DNA of 64,000 nt from Eurosta solidaginis. Lineage: Eukaryota; Arthropoda; Insecta; Diptera; Tephritidae. Where the stretch lies: NCBI RefSeq assembly GCF_040869045.1, contig NC_090319.1, positions 380,509,601 to 380,573,600 of the forward strand. Reading direction: 5' to 3'. Made by a program: the position numbers and the translations under genes. Below are positions 1 to 11,267 of this stretch, piece by piece. The notes under the pieces are model-generated. The model was not told the origin of the DNA and made no database searches. It saw only the letters and a program-made list of their open reading frames with translations. Every line of letters begins with the position of its first letter. Position 1 is the stretch's first letter.

Positions 1-234
1 TAATAAGTATACACCTTCACTTAAGTATATACCTTTTTATAGTTTTTTTTATTAGATCTTGATACATATTCTTATAGGAAATTAGTTAAAATAAATTTGC
101 AGAAGCCGAAGTTGGTGAGAACTTTTGTGAGAGACTGTATATAAATTTTCTCTGATTTTAATTCTTTTTTAACATGTACTCACGCAGTAAGAAACAAATA
201 CGCTATAACCTTCCAAACAAAAAGCAAATCATAC

Positions 235-610
235 CATCCCGAAAACAGGGTTTCACACGGGACTAAGAACTACACCATTTTAAAGCACTCGTGAACACCA
301 TATTGTCTAGGGCCACACCTGGTGCATATTTTGGTCAATACCTCTAACACGGGGTCTTATGTGGGTCTAATAACTACACCATGTTAAAGCACACGTCAAC
401 AGCTTTCATTTGACACCCATATTGTAGGGAAACCGTCTAAGGCCACACCTGGTCCATATTTTGGTCAATACCTCAAAAACGGGGTCTTACATGGGACTAA
501 TAACTACACCATGTTAAAGCACTTGTCAACACCCGCCATTTGATACCCATATTGTATGAACACGTTATAAGGTTACCCTGGTCCACATTTTGTGGGATAT
601 CTCCAAAACC
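235..610. repeat. Degenerate ~130-bp minisatellite monomers (CATTTGATACCCATATTGTA family)
   Basis: Three worn units share the order: CATTTGAtACCCATATTGTA, then CCTGGTCCAtATTTTGG, then a block beginning GGGTCTTA, then GTTAAAGCAC. The ATTTGA anchors near 408 and 538 are about 130 bases apart. The same family recurs at 30455-30690, 33110-33195 and 50765-51960. No coding sense is apparent. The first 230 bases of the window hold nothing I recognise. Confidence 0.6.
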
Positions 611-1056
611 TTCCCGGACTCTTATTCTTTTTTTTTTTGCCTATAACTATGTCGGACTCCAGCCGTTTTGGAGCTTTGCGGTTCAGAAAAAAACGGCTTT
701 CAAAATATATATTAGTATAGATATAGATTTCGAAAAAAATATTGTAATAAAAAATACTTACGATTTTCTTAACAGCGCAGTACAGTACCAATGAAAAAAA
801 GCTGAAATACAATATGTCACACTTAAACAGCACAAAAATTTTAAATTTAAAAATTGAAAAACTTTCGAAGAAGCAATACGTCCTACTTAAACACACTTGA
901 ATTTAAAAATCAAAATACTATGCAGTTTAAAGCTTGCAATCCCTATGTGTAATTGAAAAAATATGGCCTCCTATTTAAAATTATTTTTTTTAAATATCTA
1001 TGTAATATATAGCATGCACTGATTTTTTCGTTATATTATTTTAATGTAGATATATA
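611..1056. other. AT-rich intergenic DNA, nothing recognised
   Basis: Low-complexity A/T-rich sequence. The open frames here (for example 573-896 minus) are phenylalanine, tyrosine and lysine runs typical of AT-rich non-coding DNA. Confidence 0.5.
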
Positions 1057-1076
1057 TCTAATCTAATCTAATCTAA
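1057..1076. repeat. (TCTAA)n microsatellite at the left edge of the Helitron array
   Basis: Four perfect TCTAA units run directly into the TATATATTATAAATGG that opens every Helitron copy. Canonical Helitrons start with TC, so this may be the real 5' terminus or an AT-rich target that the element entered. Confidence 0.55.
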
Positions 1077-1096
1077 TATATATTATAAATGGGAAA

Positions 1097-1166
1097 GTTT
1101 GGATGTTAAGATGTTTGGATGTTTGGATGTTTAGATGTTTGGATGTTTGGATGTTTGGATGTTTGT
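1097..1166 (+). repeat. 8-bp tandem repeat TTTGGATG (copy 1)
   Basis: About nine units, a few with single changes, immediately inside the 5' end. The tract length differs in every copy: longest in copy 2 (10493-10585), about five units in copy 3 (15118-15162), two in copy 4 (20816-20832). It is therefore a fast-changing length marker. Confidence 0.85.
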
Positions 1167-1879
1167 CCAGACGTTTGTCTTTGTGACTCAATAACGCAAG
1201 AACGGCTGGACCGATTTGGATGAAATTTTGCACACATATAGCCAATAGTCTAGAAGGATCTACTAGCTATATATTTTTCAAAAGGGGCGTGGTCCCCGCC
1301 CCCTAGGAACAGTTATAATTTAATTATTATATTTTTTCGTCTTTGCGACTGAATCACGCCAGAATGGCTACACGGATTTTGATGAAATTTGGGACACAGA
1401 CAGTAGTCTACTAGCGAAATTTTTTTCGAACATGGAAAGAGGGGTGGGGGTCCCACGACCCTTCGAGAAATTATTTTTCATAATTTTTACACATTATAAC
1501 TTTACGTATACTGGCCTTCACCAATATCACAGACTCAAGGGGTCAAATAAGTCGAGGGCTTACAAAGTAAGCAGTGACACCCTCCGCCCGCCCCCCTTTA
1601 TCTCCCCCTCTGGTGTAAAATCCATAAATTGTTATAACTCAATCTAAATTTTCTCCTAAATCAATAGTTTTTGGTATCTGGTACATACAGAACGAGATCT
1701 AGACAATTTTGGAGGAACGATCAGTGGTCCTCTCCTCTACTCCCGCCATCCGCCCTCCATCAATTGTTTTTATTAGCACGCTTTTATTAGCTTTACCTGT
1801 ATGTTTCTATCTAACTTTTTATTCGCTCCAATTCGCCTGCTGCCTTATTAACATGGTTTTATAATTAGCTTCACCTTAT

Positions 1880-4800
1880 TTGTAATCCCGTAAGGGTCAT
1901 ATCGAGACCCTTCCGGGATCATTTCTGGATGGTTTTCGGGATCGGTCCGGGATTACGCCGGGGTAATTTCGGGACTTTTTCGGGACTATTTCGGGATCAT
2001 TTTGGGACCCTTCCGGGATCATTTCTGTATAGTTTACGGGATCCGTCCGGGATCCCGTCGGGGTTATTTTGGAACATTTTCGGGACTATTCCGGAATCAA
2101 TCCGGGACTATTTCGCGATCATTTGGGGACCCTTCCGGCATCATTTCTGGATGGTTTTCGGGATCCGTGCGGGATCTCGTCGGGGTCATATGGGGACTTT
2201 TTCGGGATCATTTGAGGGCTCTTCCGGCATCATTTCTGGATGGTTTTCGGGATCCGTCCGGGATATCGTCGGGGTCATTTGGGGACTTTTTCGGGATCAT
2301 TTGGGGGCTCTTCCGGCATCATTTCTGGATGGTTTTCGGGATCCGTCCGGGATCTCGTCGGGGTCATTTGGGGACTTTTTCGGGATCATTTTGGGGCTCA
2401 TCCGGCATCATTTCTGGATGGTTTTCGGGATCCGTCCGGGATCCCGTCGGGGTCATTTCGGGACTTTTTCGCGACTAATACGGGATCATTTGGGAACCCT
2501 TTCGGCATCATTTCTGGATTGTTTTCGGGATCCGTCCGGGATCCCGTCGGGGTCATTTCGGGACTTTTTCGCGACTAATACGGGATCATTTCGGAACCCT
2601 TTCGGCATCATTTCTGGATGGTTTTCGGGATCCGTCCGGGATCCCATTAGGGTAATTTCGGGACTATTAGGGGATCATTTGGGAACCTTTCCGGCATCAT
2701 TTCTGGATAATTTTCGGGATCCGTCCGGGATGCCGACGAGGTAATTTCGGGTTCATTTGGGATACCTACCGGCATCGTTTCTGGATGGTTTTTGGGATTC
2801 GTCCGGGATCCCGTCGTGGTCCTTTCGGGACTTTTTTCGACTAATACGGGATCATTTGCGGACCCTTTCGGCATCATTTCTGGATAGTTGTCGGGATCCC
2901 GTCACGGTCATTTCGGGACTATTAGGGGATCATTTGAGGACCTTTCCGGCATCATTTCTGTATTGTTTTCGGAATCCTTTCGGGATCCCGTCAGGGTCAT
3001 TTTGGGACTTTTTTGGGCCTAATACGGGATCATTTGGGGATCCTCTAGGGGTCGTTTCGTGACTTTTTCTGTTTTATTTCGGGATCATTTGGGACCCTTC
3101 CGGCATAATTTCTTGATGGTTTGCCGGATCCATCAGGGTCATTTCGGGACCATTTTGGGATGATTTGGGGACCCTTCCGAGATCATTTCTGGATCCGTCC
3201 GGGATGCCGTAGGAGCCATTTCGGGATTTTTTGTTACTTTTCCGGGATAGTTTTTGGACCCTTCCGGGATCATTTCTGGATCTGTGCGGGATCCCATCTG
3301 GGTCATTTCCGGACTATTTCGGGATCATTTTGGGATCCTTCCGGAATCATTTCTGTATGGTTTTCGCGATCCGTCGTTGATTCCCTCGGAGCCATTTCGG
3401 AACCTTTTCTGGAGTATGTCGGGGTCATTTGGGGACTTTTTCGGGATCATTTGGGGCTCTTCCGGCATCATTTCTGGATGGTTTTCGGGATCCGTGCGGG
3501 ATCTCGTCGGGGTCATTAGGGGACTTTTTCGGGATCATTTGGGGGCTCTTCCGGCATCATTTCTGGATGGTTTTCGGGATCCGTCCGGGATATCGTCGGG
3601 GTCATTTGGGGACTTTTTCGGGATCATTTGGGGGCTCTTCCGGCATCAGTTCTGGATGGTTTTCGGGATCCGTCCGGGATCCCATCAGGGTAATTTCGGG
3701 ACTATTAGGGGATCATTTGTGGACCTTTCCGGCATCATTTCTGGATAATTTTCGGTATCCGTCCGGGATGCCGACGAGGTCATTTCGGGATTATTTCGGG
3801 ATCATTTGGGATACCTACCGGCATCATTTCTGGATGGTTTTTGGGATTCGTCCGGGATCCCGTCGTGGTCCTTTCGGGACTTTTTTCGACTAATACGGGA
3901 TCATTTGCGGACCCTTTCGGCATCATTTCTGGATAGTTGTCGGGATCCCGTCACGGTCATTTCGGGACTATTAGGGGATCATTTGAGGACCTTTCCGGCA
4001 TCATTTCTGTATTGTTTTCGGAATCCTTTCGGGATCCCGTCAGGGTCATTTTGGGACTTTTTTGGGCCTAATACGGGATCATTTGGGGATCCTCTAGGGG
4101 TCGTTTCGTGACTTTTTCTGTTTTATTTCGGGATCATTTGGGACCCTTCCGGCATAATTTCTTGATGGTTTGCCGGATCCATCAGGGTCATTTCGGGACC
4201 ATTTTGGGATCATTTGGGGACCCTTCCGAGATCATTTCTGGATCCGTCCGGGATGCCGTAGGAGCCATTTCGGGATTTTTTGTTACTTTTCCGGGATAGT
4301 TTTTGGACCCTTCCGGGATCATTTCTGGATCTGTGCGGGATCCCATCTGGGTCATTTCCGGACTATTTCGGGATCATTTTGGGATCCTTCCGGAATCATT
4401 TCTGTATGGTTTTCGCGATCCGTCGTTGATTCCCTCGGAGCCATTTCGGAACCTTTTCTGGAGTATGTCGGGGTCATTTGGGGACTTTTTCGGGATCATT
4501 TGGGGCTCTTCCGGCATCATTTCTGGATGGTTTTCGGGATCCGTGCGGGATCTCGTCGGGGTCATTAGGGGACTTTTTCGGGATCATTTGGGGGCTCTTC
4601 CGGCATCATTTCTGGATGGTTTTCGGGATCCGTCCGGGATATCGTCGGGGTCATTTGGGGACTTTTTCGGGATCATTTGGGGGCTCTTCCGGCATCATTT
4701 CTGGATGGTTTTCGGGATCCGTCCGGGATCCCGTCACGGCATTTCGGAACTATTAGGGGATCATTTGAGGACCTTTCCGGCATCATTTCTGGATAGTTTT

Positions 4801-7800
4801 TGGAATCCTTTCGGGATCCCGTCAGGGTCATTTCGGGGCTTTTTCGGGATCATTTAAGAATGGCTTTCAGGATTCATCCGGGAACCCGTCAGGGTAATTT
4901 CTGGACTTTTCCGAGACTATTTCGGGATCATTTTGGGACCTTCCAAAGATCATTTCTGGATGGATTTCGGGATTTGTCCGGGATGCCCTCAGGGTCATTT
5001 TGGGACTATTAGGTGAGCATTTGAGGACCGTTCCGGCATCACTTCTGGATGGTTTTCGGTATCCGTTCAGATTCCCGTCGGAATAATTGCGGGACTTTTT
5101 CGGGATTATTGGTGTCCCTTCCAAAATCATTTCTGGATGGTTTTTGGGATTCGTCCGGCATCCCGTCGGGGTCATTTCGGGACTTTTTCTCGACTAATAC
5201 GGGATCATTTGCGGGCCCTTTCGGTATCATTTCTGGATAGTTGTCGGGATCCGTTCGGGATCCCGTCAGGGTCTTTTCGGAACTATTGGGAGATCATTTG
5301 AGGACCTTTCCGGCATCATTTCTGGTTAGTTTTCGGGATCCTTTCCGGGTCCCTTCAGGGTCATTTCGGGACTTTTTCGGCATCATTTAAGATTGGTTTT
5401 CAGGATTCGTCCGGTATCCGTCAGGGTAATTTCTGGACTTTTCCCAGACTATTTCGGGATAATTTTGGGACCCTCCCAAGATCATTTCTGGATGGATTTC
5501 GGGATCAGTCCGGGATGCCGTCAGGGTCATTTTGGGACTATTAGGTGATCATTTGAGGACCTTTTCGGCATCACTTCTGGATGGTTTTCGGTATCCGCTC
5601 AGGATCCCGTCGGAATTATTGCGGGACTTTTTCGGGATCATTTGGTGTCCCTTCCGGCATCATTTCTGGCTGGTTTTTAGGATTCGTCCGGCATCCCGTC
5701 GGGTTCATTTCGGGACTTTTTCTCGACTAATACGGGATCATTTGCGGGCCCTTTCGGCATCATTTCTAGATAGTTGTCGGGATCCGTTCGGGATCCCGTC
5801 AGGGTCTTTTCGGAACTATTAGGTGATCATTTGAGGACATTTCCGGCATCATTTCTGGATAGTTTTCGGGATCCTTTCGGGGTCCAGTCAGGGTGATTTC
5901 GGGACTTTTTCGGGATCATTTAGAGATGGCTTTCATTATTCGTCCGGGAACCCGTCAGGGTTATTTCTGAACTTTTCCGAGACTATTTCGGGATAATTTT
6001 GGGACCTTCCCAAGATCATTTCTGGATGGATTTCGGGATCTGTCCGGGATCCCGTCAGGGTCATTTAGGGGTGCGTTCGAGATCCCGTCAGGGTCATTTC
6101 GGGACTTCTTCGGGAATATATCGGGATCATTTCTGGATGGTTTATGGGATCCGTCCATGACCCCTTAAGGATCATTTCGGGACTATTAGGTGATCATTTG
6201 AGGACCTTTCCGGCGTCATTTCTGGATGGTTTTCGGGATCCGTCCGGGATCTCGTCGGGGTAATTTGGGGACTTTTTCGGGATCATTTTGGGGCTCATCC
6301 GGCATCATTTCTGGATGGTTTTCGGGATCCGTCCGGGACCCCGTCGGGGTCATTTCAGGACTTTTTCGCGACTAATACGGGATCATTTGGGAACCCTTTC
6401 GGCATCATTTCTGGATGGTTTTCGGGATCCGTCCGGGATCCCGTCGGGGTCATTTCGGGACTTTTTCGCGACTAATACGGGATCATTTGGGAACCCTTTC
6501 GGCATCATTTCTGGATGGTTTTCGGGATCCGTCCGGGATCCCATTGGGGTAATTTCGGGACTATTAGGGGATCATTTGGGAACCTTTCCGGCATCATTTC
6601 TGGATAATTTTCGGGATCCGTCCGGGATGCCGACGAGGTCATTTCGGGACTATTTCGGGATCATTTGGGATACCTACCGGCATCATTTCTGGATGGTTTT
6701 TGGGATTCGTCCGGGATCCCGTCGTGGTCCTTTCGGGACTTTTTTTCGACTAATACGGGATCATTTGCGGACCCTTTCGGCATCATTTCCGGATAGTTGT
6801 CGGGATCCCGTCACGGTCATTTCGGGACTTTTAGGGGATCATTTGAGGACCTTTCCGGCATCATTTCTGTATTGTTTTCGGAATCCTTTCGGGATCCCGT
6901 CAGGGTCATTTTGGGAATTTTTTGGTGCTAATACGGGATCATTTGGGGATCCTCTAGGGGTCGTTTCGTGACTTTTTCTGTTTTATTTCGGGATCATTTG
7001 GGGACCCTTCCGGCATAATTTCTTGATGGTTTGCCGGATCCATCAGGGTCATTTCGGGACCATTTTGGGATCATTTGGGGACCCTTCCCAGATCATTTCT
7101 GGATCCGTCCGGGATGCCGTAGGAGCCATTTCGGGATTTTTTGTTACTTTTCCGGGATAGTTTTTGGACCCTTCCGGGATCATTTCTGGATCTGTGCGGG
7201 ATCCCATCTGGGTCATTTCCGGACTATTTCGGGATCATTTTGGGATCCTTCCGGAATCATTTCTGTATGGTTTTCGCGATCCTTCGTTGATTCCCTCGGA
7301 GCCATTTCGGAACCTTGTCTGGAGTATGTCGGGGTCATTTGGGGCTCTTCCGGCATCATTTCTGGATGGTTTTCGGGATCCGTGCGGGATCTCGTCGGGG
7401 TCATTTGGGGACTTTTTCGGGATCATTTGGGGGCTCTTCCGGCATCATTTCTGGATGGTTTTCGGGATCCGTCCGGGATATCGTCGGGGTCATTTGGGGA
7501 CTTTTTCGGGATCATTTGGTGGCTCTTCCGGCATCATTTCTGGATGGTTTTCGGGATCCGTCCGGGATCCCATCAGGATAATTTCGGGACTATTAGGGGA
7601 TCATTTGTGGACCTTTCCGGCATCATTTCTGGATAATTTTCGGTATCTGTCTGGGATGCCGACGAGGTCATTTCGGGATTATTTCGGGATCATTTGGGAT
7701 ACCTACCGGCATCATTTCTGGATGGTTTTTGGGATTCGTCCGGGATCCCGTCGGGGTCATTTCGGGACTTTTTCTCGACTAATACGGGATCATTTGCGGA

Positions 7801-10405
7801 CCCTTTCGGCATAACTTCTGGATAGTTGTCGGGATCCGTTCGGGATCCCGTCACGGTCATTTCGGAACTATTAGGGGATCATTTGAGGACCTTCCCGGCA
7901 TCATTCATTCTGGATAGTTTTTGGAATCCTTTCGGGATCCCGTCAGGGTCATTTCGGGGCTTTTTCGGGATCATTTAAGGATGGCTTTCAGGATTCGTCC
8001 GGGAACCCGTCAGGGTAATTTCTGGACTTTTCCGAGACTATTTCGGGATCATTTTGGGACCTTCCCAAGATCATTTCTGGATGGATTTCGGGATTTGTCC
8101 GGGATGCCCTCAGGGTCATTTTGGGACTATTAGGTGAGCATTTGAGAACCGTTCCGGCATCACTTCTGGATGGTTTTCGGTATCCGTTCAGATTCCCGTC
8201 GGAATAATTGCGGGACTTTTTCGGGATCATTGGGGTCCCTTCCAAAATCATTTCTGGATGGTTTTTGGGATTCGTCCGGCATCCCGTCGGGGTCATTTCG
8301 GGACTTTTTCTCGACTAATACGGGATCATTTGCGGGCCCTTTCGGTATCATTTCTGGATAGTTGTCGGGATCCGTTCGGGATCCCGTCAGGGTCTTTTCG
8401 GAACTATTGGGAGATCATTTGAGGACCTTTCCGGCATCATTTCTGGTTAGTTTTCGGGATCCTTTCCGGGTCCCATCAGGGTCATTTCGGGACTTTTTCG
8501 GCATCATTTAAGATTGGTTTTCAGGATTCGTCCGGTATCCGTCAGGGTAATTTCTGAACTTTTCCCAGACTATTTCGGGATAATTTTGGGACCCTCCCAA
8601 GATCATTTCTGGATGGATTTCGGGATCTGTCCGGGATGCCGTCAGGGTCATTTTGGGACTATTAGGTGATCATTTGAGGACCTTTTCGGCATCACTTCTG
8701 GATGGTTTTCGGTATCCGCTCAGGATCCCGTCGGAATTATTGCGGGACTTTTTCGGGATCATTTGATGTCAGTTCCGGCATCATTTCTGGCTGGTTTTTG
8801 GGATTCGTCCGGCATCCCGTCGGGTTCATTTCGGGACTTTTTCTCGACTAATACGGGATCATTTGCGGGCCCTTTCGGCATCATTTCTAGATAGTTGTCG
8901 GGATCCGTTCGGGATCCCGTCAGGGTCTTTTCGGAACTATTAGGTGATCATTTGAGGACATTTCCGGCATCATTTCTGGATAGTTTTCGGGATCCTTTCG
9001 GGGTCCAGTCAGGGTCATTTCGGGACTTTTTCGGGATCATTTAGAGATGGCTTTCAGGATTCGTCCGGGAACCCGTCAGGGTAATTTCTGAACTTTTCCG
9101 AGACTATTTCGGGATAATTTTGGGACCTTCCCAAGATCATTTCTGGATGGATTTTGGGATCAGTCCGGGATGCCGTCAGGGTCATTTTGGTATTAGGTGA
9201 TCATTTGAGGACCTTTCCGGCATCACTTCTGGATGGTTATCGGTATCCGATCAGGATCCCCTCGGAATCATTGCGGGACTTTTTCGGGATCATTTGGGGT
9301 CCCTCCCAAGATCATTTCTGGATGGATTTCGGGATCTGTCCGGGATCCCGTCAGGGTAATTTAGGGGTGCGTTCGAGATCCCGTCAGGGTCATTTCGGGA
9401 CTTCTTAGGGAATATATCGAGATCATTTCTGGATGGTTTATGGGATCCATCCATGACCCCTTAAGGGTCATTTCGGGACTATTAGGTGATCATTTGAGGA
9501 CCTTTCCGGCATCACTTCTGGATGATTTTCGGTATCCGTTCGGGATCCCGTCGGAATCAATGCGGGACTTTTACGGAATCATTTGGGATTCCTTCCGGCA
9601 TCATTTCTGGATGGTTTTCGGGATTTGTCCGGGATCCCGTCGGGCTTATTTCGGGACCTTTTCGGGGCTAATACGGGATCATTTGGGGATCCTCTAGGGG
9701 TCGCTTCGTGACTTTTTCTGTATTATTTCGGGATCATTTTGGGACCCTTTCGGCATAATTTCTTGATGGTTTGCCGGATCCATCAGGGTCATTTCGGGAC
9801 CATTTTGGGATCATTTGGGGACCCTTCCGAGATCATTTCTGGATCCGTCCGGGATGCCGTAGGAGCCATTTCGGGATTTTTTGTTACTTTTCCGGGATAG
9901 TTTTTGCACACTTCCGGGATCATTTCTGGATCTGTGCGGGATCCCATCTGGGTCAATTCCGGACTATTTCGGGATCATTTTGGAATCCTTCCGGAATCAT
10001 TTCTGTATGGTTTTCGCGATCCATCGTGGATCCCCTCGGAGCCATTTCGGAACTTTTTCTGGAGTTAGTCGGGATAATTTAGGGACCCTTCCTGGATATT
10101 TTCTGGATGGTTTCTGAGATCCGTCCGGGAGCCCGTCAGGGTAATTTCGGAACTTTTTCGGGACTATTTCGGGATCAATTTGGTACCCTTCAGGCATCAT
10201 TTCTGTGTGGTTATCTGGATAAGTCTAGAATCGTGTCGTTGTCATTTCGGGTTTTTTTGGGACTACTTCGGGAACTTTTGGAAACACTTCCGGGGCGTTT
10301 CTGGATGGTTTTCGGGATCCGTCCGCGATAGCGTCGGGGTCATTTCGTGGCTTTTTCTGGATAATTTCGTTATCATTTTGGGATCCTATCAGGTTATCAG
10401 CTCAT
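1880..10405 (+). repeat. Minisatellite array 1 of 89-bp and 100-bp monomers
   Basis: The monomer core reads GGGATCATTTGGGGACCCTT, CCGGCATCATTTCTGGATGG, TTTTCGGGATCCGTCCGGGA, TCCCGTCGGGGTCATTTCGG, GACTTTTTC. Spacing of the ATGG in CTGGATGG is 89 bases (2240, 2329, 2418) and 100 bases (2418, 2518, 2618); the longer form carries an 11-bp insert, GCGACTAATAC. Each good monomer contains a potential hairpin, GGGATCC-GTCCG-GGATCCC. Larger units are duplicated inside the array. All forward frames are largely open but rotate with each monomer, so the predicted proteins (GFRDPSGIPSGSFRD-type repeats) are very probably not genes. Confidence 0.9.
2640..4738 (+). repeat. Two tandem copies of a ~1,049-bp higher-order unit
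   Basis: Features at 2757, 3121 and 3254 recur at 3806, 4170 and 4303, a constant shift of 1,049 bases, with only rare differences. A third relative sits near 6640-7590 (shift 2,861 from the second). A longer block at about 4780-5800 recurs at 7900-8930 with a shift of about 3,121. The array therefore grew by duplicating blocks of many monomers. Confidence 0.8.
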
Positions 10406-11267
10406 AAAGTTCTTTTTTTTACCCAATTACAAAAATAAAATGCATTAGACAGAAAAAAAAATTTAAACAGATAACATGGATAAATGGCAAAGTTTGGATG
10501 TTTGGATGTTTGGATGTTTAGATGTTTGGATGTTTGGATGTTTGGATGTTTGGATGTTTGGATGTTTGGATGTTTGGATGTTTGTCCAGACGTTTGTCTT
10601 TGTGACTCAATCACGCAAGAACGGCTGGACGGATTTGTATGAAATTTGGCAAGCATATAGCCAATAGTCTAGAAGGATCTACTAGCTATATATTTTTCAA
10701 AAGGGGCGTGGTCTCCGCCCCCTAGGAACAGTTATAATTTAATTATTATATTTTTTTGTCTTTGCGACTGAATCACGCCAGAACGGCTTCACGGATTTTG
10801 ATGAAATTTGGGACAGAGATAATAGGCTACTGGCGAAATTTTTTTCGAACATGGAAAGGGGGAAGGGGTCCCACGACCCCTTCGAATAATTACTTTTTAA
10901 CAATTTTTACACATTATAACTTTACGTATACTGACCTTCACCAATATTACAAACTCAATGGGTGAAATAAGTCGAGGGCTTACAAAGTGAGCAGTGATAC
11001 ACCCCCCTCCCCCCTTTCCCCACTCAATGTAAATTTTGTCCTAAAATCAATAATTTTTGGTATCTGGCTCATACAGATCGAGATCTAAACAATTTTGGAA
11101 AAACGATCAGTGGTACTCTCCTCCTCCCGCCATCCGCCCTCCTTCAATTGCTTTTAGTAGCACGCTTTTATTAGCTTTACCTGTATGTTTCTTTGTAACT
11201 CTTCATTCGCTCCAGCGCGCCTGTTGCCTTATTAACATGGTTTTATAATTATCTTCACCCTATTTGT

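Larger units (their letters stand above)
1077..10475 (+). mobile_element. Helitron-like element copy 1, non-autonomous, 3'-truncated, with 8.5-kb internal minisatellite
   Basis: The copy opens with TATATATTATAAATGG, an 8-bp repeat tract and a conserved block around 1170-1250 (ACGCAAGAACGGCTGGACCG ... GATGAAATTTTGCACA). A diverged second version of that block lies at about 1340-1395. A unique 5' domain to about 1878 leads into the minisatellite. The 3' flank (TTACCCAATTACAAAAATAAA) matches copies 2 and 3 as far as AAACAGATAAC at 10475, where it is cut and joined directly to the 5' end of copy 2, so the terminal hairpin and CTAG are missing. No Rep/helicase ORF is present. Strand and class follow from the 3' ends of copies 2-4. 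Confidence 0.75.

Noticed and set aside
573..896. Minus-strand frame of 107 codons
   Set aside because: Composition is that of translated AT-rich DNA, with no domain and no start context.
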